Shown one piece after another: positions 8,701-18,000 of a stretch of 22,037 bases of DNA. Below the pieces are notes generated by a model that was given only the letters and a program-made list of their open reading frames with translations, was not told where the DNA came from and ran no database searches. The translations under genes were made by a program, and so were the position numbers. This DNA is from Ectocarpus siliculosus (Eukaryota > Sar > Phaeophyceae > Ectocarpales > Ectocarpaceae), in contig FN649733.1 in NCBI GenBank assembly GCA_000310025.1, forward strand, positions 1,067,867-1,089,903. The letters run 5' to 3'. Numbering within the stretch: the stretch's first letter is position 1; each line of letters opens with the position of its first letter.

Positions 8701-11700
8701 ACTGCGGGCAGTGGTGCGGGATGTGGAAGAAACCGAACGGGTCGAGCTTGGCGTGCTCCGCGAGAGCCCGATGTGTCGCCTGCGTTGATGCGGGAAGGGA
8801 GGGGTCAGCAGCAACACACGGGAGGGAAACGCCAATATACACAGATCTCGGCGGCGGGCTACTGCTGTACAGAGCCTGTTGTTGGCCGGTTGGGCCATGC
8901 AATAGCCGGTTAGATGCTGTACCGTGCCTGTTGCCTGCAACGATCTTGTTTTCTACCATATTGACGGATATACACATCGCACGTTGCTAACACTGAAAAC
9001 ACACACACACACATACACACACACACACCGCAAGCAAGAAACAAAAAAAAAAATGTAAAAAAAGAGGCAAGGTTTTCATGGCATGCGATAACAGCAACGT
9101 CATTTAATCGAAGGGGAAGCGAACGGCAGGTGTACAGTACTGTACACCGACAAAGTTTAAGCTGATATCCCACCTGGCAGCGGAAGTGCGAGCACTTGCA
9201 CATGATGTCGTGGGCCCCCTTCCCAAACTCCGGCAGATTTCTCATGCTCCTGTGTGTGTGACCCAAAGGGAGATAAGGTACCCCACAATAAAAGTCCAAA
9301 AGGCAGTGGGGTGACTGCTGCGACGGCGCGTCGTGTTCTGAATGTGCTGCTCTATGTACTGTCGTACAACTCACTTCATGTTGTCTCCTTAACGCGGGGA
9401 CAGTACTCCCTACATCGGGGAATGACTGTCCTTAAAGCGGGACGGCGACTATTGTATATACAGTCGTACACCTCAAATCATGATGTGTCAGCACCGCGGG
9501 GACCGTTTTCCTTCAATCGGGAAAGTGAATTTCCTTAAAGCGGAACGACTGCTGTACATGTACAATATCTCGCACAACTCACTTCATGTTGATGGTGGCG
9601 AGACCGTCTCTCAAGCCATCGTACAGGTCGCGAAGCCCGGCAGACTCCAGCATCCCCGCCATCCAGTGAAAGCAGTGCCTCCACGGCGGAAACCTGTCCC
9701 ATCATCACAACACGGCAGGCGAGAATCCAACCAAACATTTTTTATCACCCCATTTACTTCTCGACGTCGATCTGAACAATGCTGGACGCTCCAGCCGGGG
9801 TCCGCATGCCATCAGAAATAGGAAACACATTCCGTCCCTTCCGCCCAGCCTTGCGCCGAGCCGACAAAAACTGGCACCCCAGAAAATCTAGTAAACCTTA
9901 CGTATGCCACGTTTGCGAAGGGAAAGAGGCGTGGTCAACCGTGGTGGCGACATGCCTCCTTTCTTTCATCACGCCCCGGCATCGTCACGTACACATGGTC
10001 GCTCCATGTTCCACGTCACGTTAGAGGCACCACACAACACACACATAGAGCGACTAAACACCAGTTTTGGTCCAGGACGGAGGTACTCGCCATTCTCCAG
10101 ACGAAGTATGTAAATACCATGCACCAAAATGAACCAGGGTGCGAGCTAAATACCACCGGGGTCGGCGCCCTCCCCCCCGCCAAAACGAACCAAACCACGC
10201 CAGTTCACTTCGCCCCGCCGCCGCACAGCGGATCGAAGAAAAGGACCGCCTTCGCGATAATATAAATAAAATTTATGAGGAAGTAGAACAGGGAGAGGGG
10301 GGGGGGGGGGGGGTACGCAGACCCTATCCCTTACCCTAACGTCCCCCCCCAAAATTGCATGCTTCATCCAACATGTTTACGTAGACGAAAACCTTGCAAA
10401 GGCTGCTACCGGAATAACGCTTCATCCAACATGTTTACGTAAACGAAAATCCTGCAAAGGCTACTGCAGTAAAACCAACAAAATGGTCATAAATAACTCG
10501 CCTGACGATACCGGGGAACTCCTTGAGGATGGCGGAGAACCGACGGACGGCCCTCATCGCGTATTCGGCGTTGCCCAGGCAGAGGTGCGAGAACGCGGAG
10601 TTCGCCAGGAGCTTCACGGCGCAGACGGACCGCGAGATACTCGGGGAGGCTGGGAAGAAGAACAAGCCCACGGAGCCCCCGCCCCGGAGGATCGAAAAAC
10701 GCAAAAAAAAAAAAAAGGGCGATGGAGAAACGAAAATATTAGAGAGGCAGGCGAGGGTAGGAAAAGGAGCGTCGTGTTGCTACTTCTGGAGAACGCCAAC
10801 GGCTCTTCGAGGAACACGAGGTAAGATATACCATAAGATCAGCTGGTCGACCCGTGGTTTAAGTCGGGGGTTAGGGGGCTGGAGACCGCCGTGCGGCGCT
10901 AGCCATCAATTACGCTCCTAAATCGAGAGTGAATAAAGGACACTCATTCGTTCCTGTCAGGGATCGCGGTATCGCTACACCACCACAGGAACACATGCGT
11001 TCAGAAAACAGCAACACTAACAATCAAATTTGTGGAAAATATACACACAATCGCAGATACACTCTTAACCGTTCGAGACAACACCACAGGCCCTAACAAT
11101 ATACCATATATTTTTTCACGCGTCAATAAAAACAGCAGTGTCACAGCACACAGGATTTGTTGTCATGTGTCAAACACACAAAAGGTGTCGAGGCCGACGG
11201 GGTCGACAACTAGCGATCAACTCACCCAACACCGGGACCAGAATAGCGTCCGCCGTATTGGCCACGATCCGCGCGTCCTCCTTGATCTCCGCCCAGGGCT
11301 TGCCCGCCACCGCCTTGCACATCACGCTGATGCAGGAGCAGTCCACGCCCATCGACACCTCCAAGATCCGCGTGTCTCCCACGAACAACACCTGGTTCGT
11401 CTGAGGCGGGGGGGGGGGGCACGCACACAATAATCGATCGGGGGTATAGGTAATCAGCGAAGAGGATGACGCCGGGTCGCAAGACTTATGATCATCACGC
11501 CAAGCAGCCCAGGGCGTGTTCACGCGGTTTGATTGGTTGGTTGGGTGTGGTGACTCCAAACCCTGTCCGGAAAACAAACTCCAACCTCACCCCAAACAAT
11601 CCACAGGCCATCGGTTGATTGTACGCCTGCACAATTTCAGCGGTGACCGCATGCTTTCTATAGGCCGGGCACCGCACCCTTGGAAGCCCGAGGGCTACCA

Positions 11701-14700
11701 ACCAATCAAAACCGATAACGAGGAGGGGACCTAAGTCACTTGTGCGCGCACCCCTGTGGGCAGAAAAGGGGGGGCACACCCCCAGCAGACCCTACAACCC
11801 ACACACAGGAAATTTGTTGTTACGTGGAACTTAGATTAACATACATGCGTAGATCAGATACACGTTCGAACTTTTGACTACGGAATACATATACTGCGAA
11901 GGAGAACATTTATTGATCTTTTTATCTCTGTGTTGGTTAGCGTGCATCAACATTGAATTTACAGATAGATTCAGTAGGTCCGCGCTCGATTCGCTTGCCC
12001 CGTCAAAAGCCCGACAGAAATCTAACCGCAATCTAACCCCAGACTTGCTCCACCTTCAAAGGCGGAAACTTGAGGCCGCCGCCGCCGGCCTCAAAGGAGC
12101 TACCGCCGCCGCTCCCGCTCCCGCTGCCCGCGCCGCCCTCGCCCGCGGGCATGATGGCGCCGCCGCCGTCGCCCTCCTGCTGCTTCGCCTCCCCCCCCCT
12201 GCCGCTGCCGCCTGCACCTCGGCCTTGGCCCTCCTTGGCAGCGGCGGAGGAGAGGGCGAAGTTTCCGAGATGTTTCGCCACGGGGTTGTCTCCGAGGACG
12301 CTGATGCACTCCTGGACGCGCACCGCGCTCTTGAGGCCGGGGAACTCCTCGTAGGCTTTTTTTGCGAGATCGTCGCGTCAATTCGTGAGTTCAATCAAAG
12401 CAGGGATTGAGCACGCGGGGAGGGGAAGAGATGGCCGTCATCCCGAGAATTGTTTTAGCGCGTAAAGTCACGTCAAGTATTCGTTGTAAAAAAGGGAGTT
12501 CATAAGGAAGGGAGGGGAGGGTAAAGGGAGGGGATGACGCCGTCCCTAGAGTTTGAGCGTACACACAACCCACACGTTACGTGACCGTGAGCGTATGCGT
12601 ATATGTCGCCTCAAACTTTACGCGTACCGGCCGCCCTCTTGCAGACGGGTTGGACAGCACTAAGTAGACCTTACCTAACGCTGACGGGTTGGACCGCAAA
12701 GCTCCCGCCAAGATGGCCTTCTCCTTGAGGGTAGAGAGTTCGTTCTGCGACAGCATTCGCGGCTCGTTCTCCTTCTCCTTGCACCCCGCCGCCGCCGCCG
12801 CGGCCCCCGGGCTATCCTTCCCGTCCCCTCCCCCCCCCGCCGTCTTCTCCTCGCTCCTGGATCGCCAATCGTCGCCGCCGCCCCCGCCCATGCCACCACT
12901 CCCGTTGTCCTCGGCAATTCGGGCGCCTGCTCTCGCTCTGCCGCCGGTCCGACCCATCTCGTCGTCGGCTGCGGCTGCGGCTGCCGCGGCGGCGGCGTCG
13001 GAGATTGACCCCGCGCCCGTCCCGCCGCTTCGCCGGCTACCGCTACCGCTACCGCCGCCGCTGCTGGAGGCGCCGTGAGCCAGCGGTGGAGCGATAATTC
13101 CCTGTCGGCGTTCGTCGTCGTCGTCGCAGAGAAGGATCGGCGGCGAGGGGAGGGGGGTACTAACGTAAACGCATGCCACATTGGATCAATGGCTACAATG
13201 CCGGGACGGGGCGATATGCCAGGTTTTCGCCGGCCCCGGCTACGGCACACCAGAACGAACCAGAAGCTGGTAATCGATCTTACATTTGCTGTGCCAAAAC
13301 AAGAGGCGGGGGGGGTAGGGCGGGTACTCATGAGGGGGGCGGGTTGTCGAGATTCTACCGCCGTTGGAGCCGAACGCTTTGGCCGGAGAATCGGTATCCG
13401 TTTCAGTACGGGCCGCCTGGTTGACGATCGTACCCGCTCCCCCCCCGCTCGCCTTGCTAACCAAGAACAGGGCCAGGCTGCATCATGGGACGAAAATAGC
13501 ACAGAGTCCTCACACGGAAAATATTTTCTTCGTTGTTGAGTGTGGACTTAGCGCCGTCTCCAACCAGATGGCATGCGTCAGTGGCCACGAACCAACAACG
13601 GTAACAAGAAAGACGAAGACGCCCGCCCCGCTCGTTCGGTCATTTGTCGCCCTCCCCCAGAGGTTTCAACACTCCTATGCTCTGCTCGCCGCCCCTAAAC
13701 CGCCAGGCCCCCCACCTCTCTCGGCCTTACCTCTATTGGCGAGTTGCTTTCCTCTCCTTCGAGCTCCAAGAAATGGCTCATGGCATCGAAGCACTTTAGG
13801 AGAAATTTCGCCGGTTCCGAGCACCCCTGCTGCTGTTTGATGGGAGGGGCGTTGGGCGGGGGAAAGCATTAGCCTCCTTCGAACAGCGGTAGGAGCGAAG
13901 TCCAGAACGAGAGCCAAAAGCGAGCCTGTACCAACAAGCGTTTTTCACGCTACAACAGTGGTAGCGATACGTGTTCACGAGACGCCACGTGCCGCCGACC
14001 CGCACGTCTTATCTACAGCAAACGGCGCGTGCGTTCGTGAACCCTTTGCCAGAGAACCAACCAGGCAACAACAGAGCAGCGGGAAAGCGACAAACGGCAC
14101 ACAGCAACAAAAAGAGCCACCGCGAAGCACAACCCCCGCGGCTAGGCCCAAGCGGGACCGCGAAACTAACCGCCAACGGTGGCGGAGACGGGCAAATCGC
14201 ACGGTCGTTACCTTGGACTGGGAGCCACGGGAGCCACCTTGTGGTAGTTTTGCCGACGCCTGCAACAAACACACGTGTCATACACACGCACGGGACAAAC
14301 AAGGGTAGTGCCTGCCGTAAGATTTCCGATTCTCAAAGGCTGAGGAAAAGCACCACCGAAAGTCCCGCTACGTGCCCCACAGATGGAGCCAGCGCTCGCA
14401 GGAAGACAACAAATGGCGAAAATGCGAAAAATGCTGTTGTTTATTTGTGGGGGCGTTCCAGCGAGCCTTGTAGGGGTGTTCGACTGGACACTATCGCCTC
14501 TCTCGTCCTCATTGGCATGCATCTGCCGGCATATATACATATGTCGGCGAGGCTTACTTGTCAACTGCTACCTAGACGCACACGGGTCCCAGATCATGGC
14601 CTTCAGAAGCAATTTGTGTTTTCAACCGCACCGAGACTGGCGTCATTTCATTGGTCAGCCGGTTAGCGCGGTCGATGCTGAAAATAAAACACGCAAACCC

Positions 14701-14979
14701 CGCTTGGCAGTCCTGTACCTGTCGGTCCAAAGAAGCCGCGACATCGTTGGCCATGGCCGTGTAGCGGAAGAACTTGGTGAAGTCTTCCCGGAAGGAGTGC
14801 ATGTGTGCCAGGCACAAGAACGCCCTCAGTACCTTCCGCCGCGGGGGCGCGGTTTCGACACCGGATGCGAAGCGAAGCAAAAGGCAGGACGAAAAAAGAG
14901 CTGTTCACGAAGAGGACCGTTGCAAATACGACGGGGTTGTTGGCTACTCGACAACAACCACCCGTGACGAGCAAGACAC

Positions 14980-15015
<36 letters not shown>

Positions 15016-18000
15016 TCTTGTTCGCGCGGACGCAATAACCGCGAGAAGTCCCGACCACCCCCAGACGGTCGAATATCGTTAACGCACCACGTACAAGCAC
15101 ACAAACACAAGCCCTCCCCTTTGGCAACGTACGAAGGAACGATTGGCCATCGGTGATCGGCCCTGTGGGAATAATGCTCCGTCCTCTCGAGGACGCGTGG
15201 TCTAGCCGCAAAGGCATGCAAATACGCCCCCCCCATCCCTCCCCCCTCTCACCTCCTCCGAAACGACGTCGTAGCACCCCTTGATGGCCTCCCTGGCGTT
15301 CTCCGCGTAGCCCGAGGTCGCCTCCGCCGTCTGGCCGCACAGCATTGCACCAACCCCTATCCCGGCCCACAGGCACGCCACCCCCGCCGAGAGCCTCGCC
15401 CGCTGCGCCCGCTGCTTCAGGTCCTTCTCGCTCTCGCCCCCGCCCGCGCCCGCGGGAGTCCCGGCCGCAATGCCCAGCCCTCCCTGCGGAAAAAAAACGG
15501 CGGCGATTCGAGTATTACGGTCATACACGGGGCCAACGACTGATGCGGAAACGGCCCTGAAAATCTGGTAGGCGATACCGTAAAAATAAAGTGCTTTCTA
15601 CACCGCTGTGATGGTCAATGCAGCGCCTCAACGGGGGTGACACCATACGTCGCTCGGACAGCAGACACGCCCCCCCCCCCGGGGTGTCTACATCGAGGTA
15701 GGTACATACGTCTCAAGCTCGTTTGCGAGCGCCCCCTCTCACCTCTTCCAGTCGGATGAGCTTGAGGCTTGGCTCTTCCCCAACGCCGATACCCCTGCGG
15801 GTGCTCGTACCCCCCGCAGAGGAAGAGTCCGTGGAGGGAGAGTAGAAGGACTCGCCATCGACGCTGGGCATGCCGAATTGGCCATCGCTCAGGACGTGGA
15901 TCATCGCTCCCCGGATTTCGTCCTATGTAGGGGGGGGGGGGGGGGGTACCCGCGGGTAGGACGAACAGAGCCAGGGAGGAAAACAAAGGGCGGGGGTTTT
16001 CACAACAGCCTGTTGAAACGTTTCACAACAGCCTTTTGAAACGTTTCACAACAGCCTTTTGAAACGTTTCACAACAGCCTTTTGACACGTTTCACAACAG
16101 CCTACTGAAAAAGTTTCGCGGGCGATGCCGTTGCATGGGGCCGCTGTTCGAAGCGCAACACATGTTGCACCGAAAACCACTACGAAAAAAAATTGTGCTG
16201 CTGTTTATAGTCGCTGCTGCTGCCGGCGCCGCCGCCATTGCTTCTTCCTTGAACATAAACATCTATCCCTCGCCTGTACCTTGGAGATCGAGAGGACTTG
16301 GTCGCACTCTTGCAAAATTCGGCCGAAATTCACCATCTACTTCGCGTGAAAGCGACACCCTCATGTTCCCCAAAGCGAACAAACAGATCCACCCCGTCAC
16401 ATGTTTCTTACTACATCCACGGCTAAGAGTCCGGGATCAATTAGCAATAAATCCACAGCATTTCTTTAGTGTTCTCGCCCCCCACCTCTTGCACGATCTG
16501 GGTGCAGGACCCGAAGCCACTGAAGAAGGCGTTGAGGTGGCGGTTCTCCTCCAGGCCTAGCGTCCCCGTCCCGTGCGACGGTGTAAGCCTCACCACGTCG
16601 CCGTCCGTCATCCGCGCCATCTTTAGCCGGGGGTGCGCCCCTTCCTTCTGACGGCGGAAGAATAGCGATACGATGAGCAAAAACATAGAAAGAACACAGC
16701 AGCGCAGGCGTTTGTAGAAAATATATTGAAACCCGTCAACAGCGACAAAAGGAGCAAAAAAATCGAAATAACACAGCAGCGTAGGCTTCTTTTGAAAATA
16801 CCTTGTCGGCTGATCTGGGTATACATGTTTTTCCATGTATGGATATATACTGAAAACACGCCAACAGCGGTGACACGAGGAGTAAACAAACCGAAGAAAC
16901 ACGCCGTAGCAGCGCAGATTTTAGTAGAAAATGCACATACATACAACCAAAACGCCAACAGCGAAACGAGGAGTAAAGCACCGAAAAAAAACAGCAGCCC
17001 AGGCTACGAAAGAAATGTGGCTACAAATCAAAGAGACACTATTACCCGTTCGAGACAAAAGGTGCCACAGCAGTCGAAGGCCATGCGTTGAACTAACTGC
17101 CTTTTGTTTTGCTGTTTTGCTGTTTTGCTGTGACTCCGAGGAGGACGCGCCTGACGGCAGTTGGTTGCTATCGGGAGGGACTTGAAACACCCACAAAGCA
17201 GCCGCCACCGCCACTACAATACAACCACCGCCACCGCCACTACAATCTCACCTGCTGCTGCTGCTGCTGCTGCTGCCCCCCCCAGTCCAGCATACTCCGA
17301 ATATCCCCTTCCCCGACCCGTCCCCGCTCCGTCTCGCCGCCGAACAGGAACATGCCTTCACCCTCACGACCACGTTTAGGTTTCGGCTTAGGACCCCTGG
17401 GAAACACGCCGACGTGCAAATCGAAACAACAAGTGGGGGATCGGCGGGTGTGTGTGTGCTCATAGCCTCATAGCCGGGCATGCCGTAGTCGTTAGACCAT
17501 TGGCCTCGCATCACTGCGAAGCCGGGGCCATTGACCACGCGTCCTCGAGAGGAGGGAGGAGCAGGGGGGGCGGGCGTTGAATACGTTGTGGCGAAGAGCT
17601 TTACACTTAACGAAAAGGCGGGTACAGATATACCAGCGACGGTACAACTGCTGTACCTAATGATGGTGTTGAGATGCATGGAACCATGGTACGCCGGAAG
17701 ATCCTCGCCAAGAACTCGCACGGACACAACAACCGTCTTCGCGGAACGGCCGAGCGGGTCCACCGTGTGAGCCCGACTAAAGCGAAGTCGTCACCAAAGC
17801 CTATTTGCCCTCCAACATGCATATCTGCCTCCTCCTTCCGCCCCTGTCAATGGCTGTTTGCTCCAAAGATCGTACGCATATGCATATGTGCCAAGTATAA
17901 TGCATTGTAGTATCATACGGCTCTCGGAGAAAGCGTAAGACAGATCCCGCCCATGCACCTTTTCGCGATCCCCGAAACCACCCCCCCCTCAAGCGCAAAA

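Noticed and set aside
13240-13464. Possible extra cassette exon between exons 8 and 9 (peptide with IVNQAARTETDTDSPAKAFG)
   Set aside because: The peptide looks protein-like, but no acceptor/donor pair gives the phase 0 to phase 0 exon needed between exons 8 and 9.
15181-15224. tRNA gene or tRNA-derived SINE from the TGGTCTAGCCG box A match
   Set aside because: No box B, no cloverleaf and no A-rich tail. Kept only as a possible origin of the repeat family.
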